Notes: a model not told the origin generated them from the letters alone. A stretch of DNA of 59,797 nucleotides from Bacteroidales bacterium (GCA_019038645.1 JAHOYT010000001.1:1-59797), one strand, 5' to 3'; shown: positions 16,949 to 26,747, counted from the first letter of the stretch. Made by a program: numbers and translations.

Positions 16949-18874
16949 ATGAAAAATGCTCTGATTTTATTACTAACATTTATAACCGCGCTTTCCTTTT
17001 CGCAGACTACAAATCCTGATTCATACAAAGCTTTGTATGAATCAAGGAATAAAAGTGATATTAATCTTTACTATAATCCATTATTGGATTATTACGATTT
17101 ACATTTCGTTAAACTTGATCTTGAAGTTTCCGATGAAACAACTTTTATTCAGGGAAATGTTAGTTTACATGCCAATGTTGTGCACACGCTGGATACTATT
17201 ATTTTAAACTTTAGCAATTGCATGACAGTGGATTCTGTTTTTATAAACGATCTTAAAACTTCTGTATCACATAACAATAATCATTTACAATATATTTTTG
17301 AAACTCCCCGGGCAATAAACGACCATATAAAAGTACAGGTGTTTTATCGCGGAACTCCATGCGGATATGGCGTTACAAATGCAAAAAACTTTTCGTGGGA
17401 TAAAAATGTTACGTGGACATTATCGGAATCTTTTCATGCGTACGAATGGTGGCCCTGCAAACAAGTACTGTCTGACAAAATTGATTCGGCTTATGTTTTT
17501 CTGACCTGTGATGATGATTTAAAGGCAGGCTCAAACGGTTTGTTAACTAAAGAAGTTAACCTGCCCGATAATAAAAAACGCTTTGAATGGAAAACAAATT
17601 ATCCTATTAATTATTATCTCATTTCTTATGCTGTTTCTGAATATGAAGATTATTCGATTTATGCATATCCTGAAGGATCAGATTCGATTTTAATACAAAA
17701 TTATATATACAATTCTGCTGGTTGTCTTGATTTTTATAAAACTGGTATTGACAAAACTACAGAGCTAATTGAGCTGTATAGCGATAAATTCGGATTGTAT
17801 CCTTTTGCAAGCGAAAAATACGGTCATTGCATTGCTGAACTTGGAGGAGGAATGGAACATCAGACCATGTCGACTATGGCTAATTTCCGCTTTTACCTTG
17901 TAGCTCATGAGCTTGGCCATATGTGGTTTGGCGATTACGTAACATGTGCCAGCTGGCAGGATATCTGGATAAATGAAGGTTTTGCTTCATATACTGAATA
18001 CATAGCATTAGAAAATCTGGTGTCAAAAAGTGATGCTGATAACTGGATGAAAAGTGCACATACTTATGCACTGGCAGAGCCGTCCGGCAGTGTATATATT
18101 CCTTTTGAAGAAGCCGGATATGAAAGCAGGATTTTTAGTTATGCCCTTTCGTACAAAAAAGGTGCTGCACTTGTGCATATGATCAGGCATGAAATAAACG
18201 ACGACGAATTATTTTTCGTGTGTCTAAAGAATTATCTCGCAGAATTTGCCCATTCTGTTGCAAGCGGCGATGATTTTAAAAATTCCCTGGAAAAGAATAC
18301 AGGACTTGATTTTGATCCATTTTTTGATCAGTGGTATTATGGAAAAGGATTCCCCCGCTTCATAGCAGAATACACACAACTAAATGATACTTTGTTCTTG
18401 AATGTTAATCAATATACCTCATCGTCGGAAACACCTCTTTTTCAGATTCATGTTGAATACAAAATTACATTTGCAGACGGAGATACATTGTTAAGGATTC
18501 TGCATTCGAAAAATATAGAAAATTACATCATTCCTTTAAGCAGAAAAATAACATCAATTGAAATTGATCCCGAAAACCGTATTCTAAAAGAGTATGGTAT
18601 TGTTGACTCTGTGAATGCTCCCGGAAGCAACTCATCGCTTTATAAAATGTATCCGAATCCTGCAAACAACATTGTTCAGATAATATTTAATCTGGCTTTG
18701 CATAACAAATTAAAATATGTTCAGTTTTTCGATCTTAACGGGAAATTAATAAAATTTGAGAAAACCCACTCAGATTATCTGTCTGTAGATATTTCAGGAT
18801 TTAATTCCGGATTATATTTTATAAAAGTAATTTCATCAGGCAATTCATATTCAGGCAAGCTTATAAAACAATAA
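16949..18874 (+). CDS. Secreted M1 family aminopeptidase with type IX sorting domain
   Basis: A 641-residue zinc peptidase. The signal peptide is at about residues 1-18 (ending FSQ). The M1 domain runs to about 540. The exopeptidase motif is GGGMEHQT, and the zinc site is HELGHMWFGD followed by WINEGFA, the third ligand being that Glu. M1 enzymes remove N-terminal residues from peptides. The last 80 residues form a type A secretion-system sorting domain: YPNPANN, then FDLNGKLI, GFNSGLYFIKV and a Lys-rich end (GKLIKQ). It should therefore be exported by the type IX system to the cell surface or medium. No neighbours are linked to it. Confidence 0.93.
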   Translation: MKNALILLLTFITALSFSQTTNPDSYKALYESRNKSDINLYYNPLLDYYDLHFVKLDLEVSDETTFIQGNVSLHANVVHTLDTIILNFSNCMTVDSVFINDLKTSVSHNNNHLQYIFETPRAINDHIKVQVFYRGTPCGYGVTNAKNFSWDKNVTWTLSESFHAYEWWPCKQVLSDKIDSAYVFLTCDDDLKAGSNGLLTKEVNLPDNKKRFEWKTNYPINYYLISYAVSEYEDYSIYAYPEGSDSILIQNYIYNSAGCLDFYKTGIDKTTELIELYSDKFGLYPFASEKYGHCIAELGGGMEHQTMSTMANFRFYLVAHELGHMWFGDYVTCASWQDIWINEGFASYTEYIALENLVSKSDADNWMKSAHTYALAEPSGSVYIPFEEAGYESRIFSYALSYKKGAALVHMIRHEINDDELFFVCLKNYLAEFAHSVASGDDFKNSLEKNTGLDFDPFFDQWYYGKGFPRFIAEYTQLNDTLFLNVNQYTSSSETPLFQIHVEYKITFADGDTLLRILHSKNIENYIIPLSRKITSIEIDPENRILKEYGIVDSVNAPGSNSSLYKMYPNPANNIVQIIFNLALHNKLKYVQFFDLNGKLIKFEKTHSDYLSVDISGFNSGLYFIKVISSGNSYSGKLIKQ

Positions 18875-18951
18875 TTTCTAAATAAATAGATAACAATATT
18901 TAAATAATAACGTATAATAAAAAGAACGCTATTTTTATACTTATAATTTAA

Positions 18952-18959
18952 TATATTTG
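18952..18959 (+). promoter_or_regulatory. TAnnTTTG -7 box before zinc-ribbon gene
   Basis: TATATTTG matches the phylum -7 consensus and lies 32 nt before the ATG at 18992. A clear TTTG -33 box is not visible. Confidence 0.55.
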
Positions 18960-18977
18960 TTATTAACCTGATTATAA

Positions 18978-18986
18978 AAGGAGGTG
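18978..18986 (+). promoter_or_regulatory. Perfect Shine-Dalgarno (AAGGAGGTG)
   Basis: The nine bases AAGGAGGTG can pair fully with the 16S rRNA 3' end, 5 nt before the ATG. This is exceptional in a phylum where the anti-Shine-Dalgarno is normally sequestered, and no other gene in the window has such a strong one. Confidence 0.75.
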
Positions 18987-18991
18987 TAATT

Positions 18992-19390
18992 ATGAAAGAA
19001 AACTTTATATGTCCAAGGTGTAAAGGATTTTTAAATGTAGGAGAACATATTGTTTTATCTGCCGAAACCAAACATAAAAATGCCGGTATTGTTTTTTTCA
19101 GTCCGGTGATTGGAAACTATACTACTGCAAAAAATTCTGGCTTTATTGTAAAAGAAGGTGACAAATATGAGTTTTTCTGTCCTATGTGTCATGAGAAACT
19201 CGCTGCAGATATTCATGATAATTTGTCAAGGATTATAATGATTGATGAGAAAAATGAAGAGTTCGAAATCCTGTTCAGTAAAATTGCAGGCGAAAAAAGC
19301 ACTTATAAAGTAGTTGGCGAGTCGGTCGAAATATATGGCGACCATCACTCCAACTATATCGACTTTGTTAGTTTAAGTCAGAATAAATAA
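18992..19390 (+). CDS. Small zinc-ribbon-like protein, unknown function
   Basis: A 132-residue soluble protein. CPRC (residues 6-9) and CPMC (near 63) form two CxxC knuckles separated by about 55 residues, consistent with a zinc ribbon interrupted by a beta-rich insert. The C-terminal 60 residues are acidic, with a His-rich stretch (YGDHHSNYID). I recognise no named family. A perfect Shine-Dalgarno sets the start and a hairpin terminator follows closely, so it is a single-gene unit. Confidence 0.7.
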   Translation: MKENFICPRCKGFLNVGEHIVLSAETKHKNAGIVFFSPVIGNYTTAKNSGFIVKEGDKYEFFCPMCHEKLAADIHDNLSRIIMIDEKNEEFEILFSKIAGEKSTYKVVGESVEIYGDHHSNYIDFVSLSQNK

Positions 19391-19404
19391 CTTTTGAAAT
19401 GCAA

Positions 19405-19426
19405 GCGGGAGTCTAAAAACTCCCGC
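19405..19426. terminator. Bidirectional terminator
   Basis: GCGGGAGT (19405-19412) and ACTCCCGC (19419-19426) form an 8-bp stem with a 6-nt loop. It lies between the convergent zinc-ribbon and YitT genes and can serve both. Confidence 0.8.
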
Positions 19427-19451
19427 ATATTATTTAAATTCTTTAATAATA

Positions 19452-20390
19452 TCAGACCTCCCGAATTGGTTTAAACCCGTTTCCAAGTACTTCGTGTGCA
19501 TCTATAACCGTCATAAAAGCATACGGATCAATATCTTTTATAAAATCCTGTAAAATTGTCTGCTCTCGTCGGTTCACATTTGTAAAAATAATTTTCTTGT
19601 CTAATCCTTTGTACATTCCAACACCATCTATTAATGTTCCTCCTCTATTTAAATCTTTTATAATTTTGTCTCTAATTTCTTCGTATTTATCCGAGATAAT
19701 AAATAATGCTTTATCATAACTTACTCCTTGCAACGTTGCATCAATTACCTTTCCAGTAATATATATGACAATCCAGGAATATAGAGGAATTTTCCAGTCT
19801 TTAAATATCAATAAACCAAACAACACGATGACCGAATCCACAATTATTAGCAACAGGCCTAATGACATTTTTGTATATTTTGCCGCAATCATAGCTATAA
19901 TGTCGGATCCGCCCGAAGTAGCCCTTGATTTAAATATCAGCCCTAATCCAAATCCGATTAAAACACCACCAAATACACAAGATAATAAAACATCATCGAC
20001 CAATGCTCCGTCAAATCCGGCGTCCAAATAATCAATAAATACCGAGGTCAACACAAAACCCACAACTGTTTTTACTCCAAATCGTGGACCCAGCATTTTA
20101 ATACCAATAATGGTCAATGGAATATTCAGCATTAATCCTACGAACCCGATTCCAAGACCGTCTTTAAATATCGGTTCGTTAAAAAAAGGAATCCTGATAC
20201 CTTCGTGCATTAATTCTGAAGTGATGTTTTTTACAACAATACCAATTCCATAAACCCCTCCAGGTACAATTTTATGAGGATCGATAAAGTAAACGAACCC
20301 CACTGCAAGAATAAAAGAACCAATAGCTATTAGCGAATAGCTATAAAACCACTCTTTTGAAAGAAATTTTTCTTTTGTAACAAACGTCAT
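19452..20390 (-). CDS. YitT family membrane protein
   Basis: A 312-residue protein with five or six membrane helices in residues 20-215 and a C-terminal soluble DUF2179 domain at about 225-300 (ALFIISDKYEEIRDKII, then DLNRGGTLIDGVGMYKG). This is the standard YitT arrangement. The motif FKSRATSGGSDIIAMI in the membrane part is conserved in the family. Transport substrate and function are not established. It is the next minus-strand gene after the universal stress protein but has its own upstream space. Confidence 0.87.
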   Translation of the reverse strand: MTFVTKEKFLSKEWFYSYSLIAIGSFILAVGFVYFIDPHKIVPGGVYGIGIVVKNITSELMHEGIRIPFFNEPIFKDGLGIGFVGLMLNIPLTIIGIKMLGPRFGVKTVVGFVLTSVFIDYLDAGFDGALVDDVLLSCVFGGVLIGFGLGLIFKSRATSGGSDIIAMIAAKYTKMSLGLLLIIVDSVIVLFGLLIFKDWKIPLYSWIVIYITGKVIDATLQGVSYDKALFIISDKYEEIRDKIIKDLNRGGTLIDGVGMYKGLDKKIIFTNVNRREQTILQDFIKDIDPYAFMTVIDAHEVLGNGFKPIREV

Positions 20391-20488
20391 TTGTATAAAT
20401 ATTAAATTATTTTAAGCTTTAAAAATTCCCGCAAAAATATATTTTTTATACGAATTTAGATAAAGAATCATATTAAATCAATAAAAAA

Positions 20489-20511
20489 AACAAGGAGCAT
20501 AACTCCTTGTT
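20489..20511 (-). terminator. Terminator of the universal stress protein gene
   Basis: AACAAGGAG and CTCCTTGTT pair around a 5-nt loop. On the minus strand the stem is followed by a run of eight T, giving a textbook intrinsic terminator 31 nt after the stop at 20542. Confidence 0.87.
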
Positions 20512-20541
20512 CAATATCTTTTTATGCTTTTGTTAATAATT

Positions 20542-21375
20542 TTATCCTCCGGTTGCGCTAAATGAGCCATAACGACTAAGATCCGTTCTTGGATTAACTA
20601 CCATTACAGGAATTTTGGCCGTGTTTGCAATAATATACTGCTCCTGTGCACCTAAAACATAATCTGCAATTCCAATACCCTTTGTTGTTATAATAAGAAT
20701 CATATCGGCATCAACCTTTTTAGCAAATGCAATAGATTCTTCTGCAGAATTGCTTCCTTCAATTTTATGCAATTCATAATCACAATCGTATTTGTCAAGA
20801 ATTTTCTCAGCAAAATGAACATTCCCCATTAACTTCGTATTTAACGCTTTATCTTTAATTGTAGGAATGATGATATTAATTTTAACTTCAAAATATTTAA
20901 CCAAAAACAAAGCCCACTGTAATTTCTGTTTTGCTTCCGTTCTGTAATCAAGCGGAAAAACAATCTCCCGAAACTCATCTTTCTTTGTTGGCGGTCCCTG
21001 AACCACAATAAACGGAATTTTCGAGCCAACAATAACTTTTAAAGCATAACTTCCTGTAAACTTCTGCATCCCTTTTATTCCGTGAGTACCCATTATAACC
21101 ATACTCACATTATTTTCAGATGCATAGTCAGAAATTACATGAAACAAACTTCCCTCCAGAACCAGGGGATTTAATTTCACGCCATATTTTTCGGAAAGCT
21201 GCTCAATATCTTTATTTAATTCAACGAGCGCTTCTTCTCCTTTTTTAATCGACTTAACAACATGAATTAATGTTATCTGATTATTTAATTTTTTTGCAGC
21301 CTTAACCGCATGTTGCAAAGCATGTTCAGCTACTTCTGAGAAATCCCAGGGAACAATTAAAATGTCTCTTTCCAT
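20542..21375 (-). CDS. Tandem-domain universal stress protein
   Basis: A 277-residue cytoplasmic protein of two UspA domains (about 3-145 and 148-270). The first has the complete nucleotide-binding pattern, with DFSEVAEHAL at the N-terminus and GTHGIKGMQKFTGS near residue 95. The second keeps the fold (MILIITTKGIG, then VLGAQEQYI) but its loop lacks the usual G-x2-G-x9-G pattern, so it may not bind ATP. Such proteins help in survival under stress or starvation. It is a single gene with its own terminator. Confidence 0.9.
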   Translation of the reverse strand: MERDILIVPWDFSEVAEHALQHAVKAAKKLNNQITLIHVVKSIKKGEEALVELNKDIEQLSEKYGVKLNPLVLEGSLFHVISDYASENNVSMVIMGTHGIKGMQKFTGSYALKVIVGSKIPFIVVQGPPTKKDEFREIVFPLDYRTEAKQKLQWALFLVKYFEVKINIIIPTIKDKALNTKLMGNVHFAEKILDKYDCDYELHKIEGSNSAEESIAFAKKVDADMILIITTKGIGIADYVLGAQEQYIIANTAKIPVMVVNPRTDLSRYGSFSATGG

Positions 21376-21635
21376 AATTTTATAAGGTTAACTCTGATGC
21401 CTGTTAATGTTATTTTCGAATCGAAAAGTTAAACAACTTTTAAATGATTTGCAAAAATTTTATAAAAAAAATTTGTAAAATCCTTGTAGTCAGGTTTTTT
21501 AAAATATATTTTACACTGCCTGCAATAGGTTACATTTCTGTTTTCTAAACACTTACAGTTGTTTTTGTTTTTTTATACTTTTTATTTATTGTTTTTCAAT
21601 AAAAACTATTTCTTTGTTGTAAAATTATCAGGTTT

Positions 21636-22283
21636 ATGGAAACGCACAAAATTAAAAACAAGAAGGTTATAGATTTTATTTATTGGGTCCTCACCACATT
21701 GCTCGGCGCTGGGGGAATACTAATTCTTCTTTCAGTTTTATTTTTCTTCCAGTCAATTTTTAAAACAGATTATGAGCCATTTTTTCCGGTAGTAGATATT
21801 CCCATTAATATTTACGAAAACGCTTTTCTGGAGCTTAAGTCCGGAGAACAGTATGAAATATTAATAGACGACGCCTATCTTTCCTTCAATGTAAATAACG
21901 AATATGGATTTGCCGGAGTCTTAAATTACCTGTTTTTTATTTTGATGCTTTTAATCGCTTTTTATGTTCTTTATTTGTTGTGGAAGATCGTTAAATCAAT
22001 ACGATCAACATTAAAAACCGACAACCCATTTCATTCTAAAAATACCTGGCGTATCAGAAAAATTGCATTAGCAATCCTGTTGTCAGCAATGCTGGAAATG
22101 ATATACCCGATGATTCTCAAATATTTTTGGTTTGAGAAAGTGATAATGTTTGAAAAATCATTCGATCTTAAATTAAATTTCGTTGCCGGCATTGATCTGT
22201 TCTGGGCGCTTATTGTTTTTGTCGTTGCCGAGATTTACAGAATAGGACTGGAAGTGAAAAAAGAACAGGAACTTACAATATAA
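21636..22283 (+). CDS. DUF2975 membrane protein
   Basis: A 215-residue protein with four membrane helices at about 13-36, 100-122, 143-165 and 185-205. A short extracytoplasmic segment with beta character lies between helices 1 and 2. This is the DUF2975 family, which is regularly encoded next to a small Cro/CI-type HTH protein, as here (10 nt to the next start). The conserved stretch NPFHSKNTWRIRKIA after helix 2 is typical. The biochemical role is unknown. The pair probably forms one operon. Confidence 0.85.
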   Translation: METHKIKNKKVIDFIYWVLTTLLGAGGILILLSVLFFFQSIFKTDYEPFFPVVDIPINIYENAFLELKSGEQYEILIDDAYLSFNVNNEYGFAGVLNYLFFILMLLIAFYVLYLLWKIVKSIRSTLKTDNPFHSKNTWRIRKIALAILLSAMLEMIYPMILKYFWFEKVIMFEKSFDLKLNFVAGIDLFWALIVFVVAEIYRIGLEVKKEQELTI

Positions 22284-22293
22284 GATACTAAAT

Positions 22294-22506
22294 ATGCCAA
22301 TTATAATTAAGCTTGATAAAATGCTTTCTAAAAGAAAAATGTCCCTGACTGAGCTTTCCGAAAGAGTTGATATAACAATCGCAAATCTATCCATTTTAAA
22401 AAGCGGTAAAGCAAGGGCTATGCGTTTTTCAACTCTGGATTCTATTTGTAGAGAATTAAATTGCAAACCTGGAGATATTATCGATTATATATATGATGAA
22501 GATTAA
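22294..22506 (+). CDS. Small XRE-family HTH regulator (YozG-like)
   Basis: A 70-residue protein that is almost entirely an HTH domain: LDKMLSKRKMSLTELSERVDITIANLSILKSGKARAMRFSTL, then CRELNCKPGDIIDY. This is the short Cro/CI type that accompanies DUF2975 genes. It probably controls its own operon and may be modulated by its membrane partner. It starts 10 nt after the DUF2975 stop. Confidence 0.88.
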   Translation: MPIIIKLDKMLSKRKMSLTELSERVDITIANLSILKSGKARAMRFSTLDSICRELNCKPGDIIDYIYDED

Positions 22507-22536
22507 CTAATAATTAAATTAAACATTTCTAAAATT

Positions 22537-23862
22537 ATGAAAATCAAAAGATTATTAACAAGCTTTATTTTATTAACATTTGCTATTGCGGCTTTTGCCC
22601 AAACTAATAAAATTGAATTTGAAGAGTACGACCTGGATAACGGATTGCATGTAATATTGCATCAGGATAACTGTTTTCCTTTAGTTGTTGTAACTATTAC
22701 CTATCATGTAGGATCCAAAAATGAAAAACCCGAAAGAACCGGATATGCACATTTCTTTGAACATCTTATGTTTGAAGGCTCGAAAAATATTGCGAGGGGT
22801 GAATATTCAAAAATCGTCGACAAAGCCGGGGGTACGTTAAATGCTAACACTACTTGGGACAGAACTTTTTTTTACGAAGTATTGTCATCAAACCAACTTG
22901 AGCTAGGCTTGTGGCTTGAATCGGAAAGAATGCTTCATTTAAATGTTGACTCCATTGGTGTTGTAACACAGAAAAAAGTTGTAACAGAAGAAATTAAAGA
23001 GCGCCTTGAAAACCAACCTTATTCAAGCTTCATTAAAGAAATACCTGTACGTGCTTTTCAGGTTCACCCATATCAGTGGACAGTTTTGGGTAGCGCAGAG
23101 CATATTATGGCAGCAACAGAATCAGACTATAAAGAATTTTACAATAATTTTTACGTTCCGAACAATGCTGTTTTAACAATTGTCGGAGATATTGATTTTG
23201 ATGAGGCCAAAGTTCTGATCGATAAATATTATGCCGACATTCCTGCAAGCGAAAATGAAATTTACAGACCAACACAAGTAGAGCCAATTAAACACGAAGA
23301 AGTAAGAGATACAATTTATGATAACATTCAGCTTCCAGCAATTTTCCAGGCTTATCACACACCAAAAAGCGGAACTAAAGATTATTACGCGGTGGATATG
23401 TTAGGAACCTTATTGTCTGGTGGTGAAAGCTCAAGATTTTATAAAATTTTAGTTGATGAAAAACAATTAGCTATGCAGGCAGGTTCATCTCCATTTCCTT
23501 TTGAAGACGCTGGCTTAACTCTTGCATATGCTTTTCCCAATATGGGGGTTGATTTAAAAGATCTTGAAGCTTCAATGAACGCAGAAATTGAACGGGTCCA
23601 CAATGAATTAATTTCAGATGAAGAATTGCAAAAACTTAAAAATCAATATGAGGCAAATGCAGTTAACAGTAATGCTTCTTTGGAAAGCAGAGCCTATAAT
23701 CTGGCAATAAATTATGTTTTTCATAAAGATGCCAATTTAATTAACACAGAAATTAACAACTATCTGGCAGTTACAAAAGAAGATATTATGCGTGTAGCCA
23801 AAGAATATTTCAGAAAAGACAATCGCGTAGTGCTGTATTACTTGCCAAAATCACAACAATAA
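22537..23862 (+). CDS. M16 zinc peptidase, catalytic subunit type
   Basis: A 441-residue protein with a signal peptide (residues 1-21, ending AFAQ) and an intact inverted zinc motif HFFEH at about 68-72. A downstream Glu in VTEEIKERL acts as the likely third ligand. Domain layout is the M16B half-enzyme: an N-terminal catalytic domain and a C-terminal non-catalytic domain. Such periplasmic peptidases degrade or process small peptides. The next gene encodes a larger M16 homologue without the zinc motif. The two most likely form the active/inactive heterodimer typical of this class. Confidence 0.92.
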   Translation: MKIKRLLTSFILLTFAIAAFAQTNKIEFEEYDLDNGLHVILHQDNCFPLVVVTITYHVGSKNEKPERTGYAHFFEHLMFEGSKNIARGEYSKIVDKAGGTLNANTTWDRTFFYEVLSSNQLELGLWLESERMLHLNVDSIGVVTQKKVVTEEIKERLENQPYSSFIKEIPVRAFQVHPYQWTVLGSAEHIMAATESDYKEFYNNFYVPNNAVLTIVGDIDFDEAKVLIDKYYADIPASENEIYRPTQVEPIKHEEVRDTIYDNIQLPAIFQAYHTPKSGTKDYYAVDMLGTLLSGGESSRFYKILVDEKQLAMQAGSSPFPFEDAGLTLAYAFPNMGVDLKDLEASMNAEIERVHNELISDEELQKLKNQYEANAVNSNASLESRAYNLAINYVFHKDANLINTEINNYLAVTKEDIMRVAKEYFRKDNRVVLYYLPKSQQ

Positions 23863-23892
23863 TAATTTTCTTACATAAAAATATTAAATCAA

Positions 23893-25968
23893 ATGAAAAA
23901 ATTTAAATCAATCATATTACTCGTTGTGGCTGTTCTTTTTGCAAATGTATTATTTGCCCAGCTCGACAGAAGCATACAACCGGAACCGGGTCCTGCACCT
24001 GAATTTAAAATAGGTGAGCATCAGACTTTTATTTTAGATAATGGTCTTAAAGTGATTGTTGTTGAAAACCATAAAGTGCCAAGGATTTCGTATCAGCTAA
24101 CTATTGATGTTAATCCAATTTTTGAAAAAGATGCTGTTGGCTACGTTTCAATGACCGGCGATTTAATGAGGTCTGGAACAAATACTACATCCAAAATTGA
24201 AATTGACGAAGCTGTTGATTTTATTGGAGCAGATTTATATACATTTCAAAACGGAATGTATGGACTGGTATTAACAAAACACAAAACCACTTTTCTCGAA
24301 TTAATGTCCGATGTTTTGTTAAATCCGTCATTCCCTGAAGAAGAGGTAGAAAAAACGAAAAAACAAAAACTTGCAAGTCTTGCATCATCAAAAACTAATC
24401 CGGGAGTAATTGCAAACCGTGTTGGAAAAAAACTACGTAATCAAAATCATCCTTATGGTGAAATTGAAACGGAAGAATCAATTGAAAATATTACCAGGGA
24501 ACATATTGTTAAATATTATAATACATATTACAGGCCTAATGTTTCTTATTTGGTAATTGTGGGAGATATTACATTAAAGGATGCTAAAAAGGATGCTAAG
24601 AAATATTTTGGTTCATGGGAAAATGCTGATGTTCCAAAACAAGAGTATCAGTTCCCGAATAAAAGCATAGGAACCCGCGTGGCTCTTGTACACAAGGATG
24701 ATGCTGTACAATCCTATATAAATATTACATATCCTGTTAATTTGAAAATTGGTGATAAAGATGCCATTCCGGGATCAATAGCAAATAATATACTGGGAAG
24801 CGGAGCTGTTTCTTCACGACTTTTTACAAATTTAAGAGAAGATAAAGGGTATACGTATGGCGCTTATTCAAGCTTGTCTAAAAATGCATATGTAGGATAT
24901 TTCAGGGCTTTTGCTCAGGTCGGCACCGATGTTACTGACGATGCTGTTAATCAATTCGTTATTGAGTTGAACAGAATGAAAAATGAAGTCGTTGATGACG
25001 AAACACTTAAGCTCTTTAAAACTATATTAACCGGCAGTTTTGCCCGCTCACTGGAAGATCCGCAAACTATTGCACGTTTTGCTTTTAACACCATAAAATA
25101 CAATCTTCCAAAAGATTATTATCCGGCCTATCTTGGAAAAATTGATGCTGTTACAAAAGAGCAGGTTCTTCAGGTTTCTAAAAAGTACATAGATCCTGAT
25201 CAGGCTATTATTATCGTTGTTGGTGATAAAGAGAAATTACTTGAGCCACTTAAAAAATATAGCACATCTGGCAAAGTAGAATTATATGATATTTATGGAA
25301 ATCCTGTAAAAGAAGAAAAAGAAAAAATTATTCCGGAAGGCATAACTGCAGAATCGGTAATTCAAAAATATATTGATGCTGTAGGGGGTAAAGAAAATCT
25401 TGAAAACATTCAGGATATTACCATTGAAGCAACTACCAACATGAATGGAATGGAGATTAAACAAAAAACATATAAAAAAGCTCCGGACAAGTATGCAATG
25501 ATAATGTCGATGAATGGCAATGTAATGATGCAACAAGCTTTTAATGGTGAGCGGGGAATAATGAAGGGATTTCAGGGTGAACAAGAAATAATTGGCGAAG
25601 ATCTCGAAAACCTTAAGGTAGACGCTGCTTTAAATGCAGAATTAAAATATGCAGAGCTTGGCGTTAATTTAACTTTGGAGGCAATCGAAAAAGTTGAGAA
25701 TAAAGATATGTATAAAGTAAAGGTTGTTAATCCTACAGGACAAACAACTTATGATTATTTTGATATTGAATCCGGATTAAGAGTTCAGTCAAAGCAAACA
25801 ATAGTTTCGCCTCAGGGAGAATTTACACAAATGCAAACTTATTCAGATTATCAGGAAGTAGATGGTGTAAAATTCCCGTTTCTTATCCGAATTTCAGGAG
25901 TTCAGAACATGGACCTAAAAGTAGGAAAAGTTAGTATTAACACGGACTTAAGTGACGATATATTTTAA
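23893..25968 (+). CDS. M16 peptidase-like, inactive partner with C-terminal lipoprotein-sorting-like domain
   Basis: A 691-residue exported protein (signal peptide 1-22, ending LFAQ). The first 470 residues are a complete M16B pair of domains, but the HxxEH position reads VSMTGDLMRSGT, without His ligands, so it cannot bind zinc. The Arg/Tyr-containing segment DKGYTYGAYSS of the second domain is present and probably completes the partner's active site. Residues about 485-691 form an extra beta-rich domain (AVGGKENLENIQDITIEAT) like those of LolA/LppX-type lipid-binding proteins. It starts 30 nt after the active M16 gene, and a strong terminator follows. Confidence 0.88.
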   Translation: MKKFKSIILLVVAVLFANVLFAQLDRSIQPEPGPAPEFKIGEHQTFILDNGLKVIVVENHKVPRISYQLTIDVNPIFEKDAVGYVSMTGDLMRSGTNTTSKIEIDEAVDFIGADLYTFQNGMYGLVLTKHKTTFLELMSDVLLNPSFPEEEVEKTKKQKLASLASSKTNPGVIANRVGKKLRNQNHPYGEIETEESIENITREHIVKYYNTYYRPNVSYLVIVGDITLKDAKKDAKKYFGSWENADVPKQEYQFPNKSIGTRVALVHKDDAVQSYINITYPVNLKIGDKDAIPGSIANNILGSGAVSSRLFTNLREDKGYTYGAYSSLSKNAYVGYFRAFAQVGTDVTDDAVNQFVIELNRMKNEVVDDETLKLFKTILTGSFARSLEDPQTIARFAFNTIKYNLPKDYYPAYLGKIDAVTKEQVLQVSKKYIDPDQAIIIVVGDKEKLLEPLKKYSTSGKVELYDIYGNPVKEEKEKIIPEGITAESVIQKYIDAVGGKENLENIQDITIEATTNMNGMEIKQKTYKKAPDKYAMIMSMNGNVMMQQAFNGERGIMKGFQGEQEIIGEDLENLKVDAALNAELKYAELGVNLTLEAIEKVENKDMYKVKVVNPTGQTTYDYFDIESGLRVQSKQTIVSPQGEFTQMQTYSDYQEVDGVKFPFLIRISGVQNMDLKVGKVSINTDLSDDIF

Positions 25969-26294
25969 AAACTCATAAATTTCCTTTTCTAGTTTTGTAT
26001 TAACAAATAAGCCCGGCTATTCGCCGGACTTATTTGTTCGTGCAAATGTCAAATCCCATTTAATTGTTATTTTTCTACATCAGAATAATTTGAGATATTT
26101 ATCTGAATAATGTAAACTCCTTTTGGAAATTATTACCTATTAATAGTAAAAAAGACTCATTCAGATTGCTATACTCTAAGATCTTTTCTCCTCTGGTGCA
26201 ATATTTATTATATTTTTTGTTGGATTCGGGTCTCTATATTGAATGTATTTTTTTACATTAGTCAATTATTCATAAATAAAAGCGCCTTGTCAAT
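25969..26294. other. Intergenic region, AT-rich
   Basis: This 326-nt space holds the terminator at 26003-26037 and otherwise AT-rich sequence leading to dtd. I see no RNA gene or convincing reading frame in it. Confidence 0.6.
26003..26037 (+). terminator. Terminator of the M16 operon
   Basis: ACAAATAAG (26003-26011) pairs with CTTATTTGT (26029-26037) and, after one mismatch, CCGGC with GCCGG, around a 5-nt loop. It lies 34 nt downstream of the second M16 gene. Confidence 0.85.
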
Positions 26295-26747
26295 ATGAAA
26301 GCAGTAATTCAGAGGGTTAATCACGCTTCGGTAAGTATTGAAAATAAACTAAAATCTAAAATAAAAAAGGGCTTATTAATTTTAATCGGTGTACAAGACT
26401 CCGATAATGATGAAGACATAAATTGGTTAAGTAATAAAATCTGCCAGTTACGTGTATTTGATGATAAAGATGGTGTAATGAACTTGTCGGTAAAAGATCT
26501 TGATGGTGAAATTCTTACCATAAGCCAGTTTACCTTGCATGCAAAAACAAAAAAAGGGAACAGACCTTCCTATATCCAGGCAGCAAAACCAGAAGTTTCA
26601 ATTCCTCTTTACAAAAAATTTATTGAACAGCTTGGCCGTGATTTAGGTAAGGAAATAAAATCCGGAGAATTCGGTGCTTACATGAAAGTTTCATTAGAAA
26701 ATGACGGACCTGTAACCATAATAATTGACACCAAAAATAAAGCTTAA
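26295..26747 (+). CDS. dtd: D-aminoacyl-tRNA deacylase
   Basis: A 150-residue cytoplasmic enzyme, full family length, that hydrolyses D-amino acids from mischarged tRNA. It begins MKAVIQRVNHASVSI, the usual Dtd opening. It carries the two active-site motifs SQFTL (residues about 77-81) and GNRPSY (the Gly-x-x-Pro type loop, about 90-95), the latter as NRPS where many homologues have RRPS. It is followed after 3 nt by the MFS gene and then mazG, so the three are one operon. Confidence 0.95.
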   Translation: MKAVIQRVNHASVSIENKLKSKIKKGLLILIGVQDSDNDEDINWLSNKICQLRVFDDKDGVMNLSVKDLDGEILTISQFTLHAKTKKGNRPSYIQAAKPEVSIPLYKKFIEQLGRDLGKEIKSGEFGAYMKVSLENDGPVTIIIDTKNKA

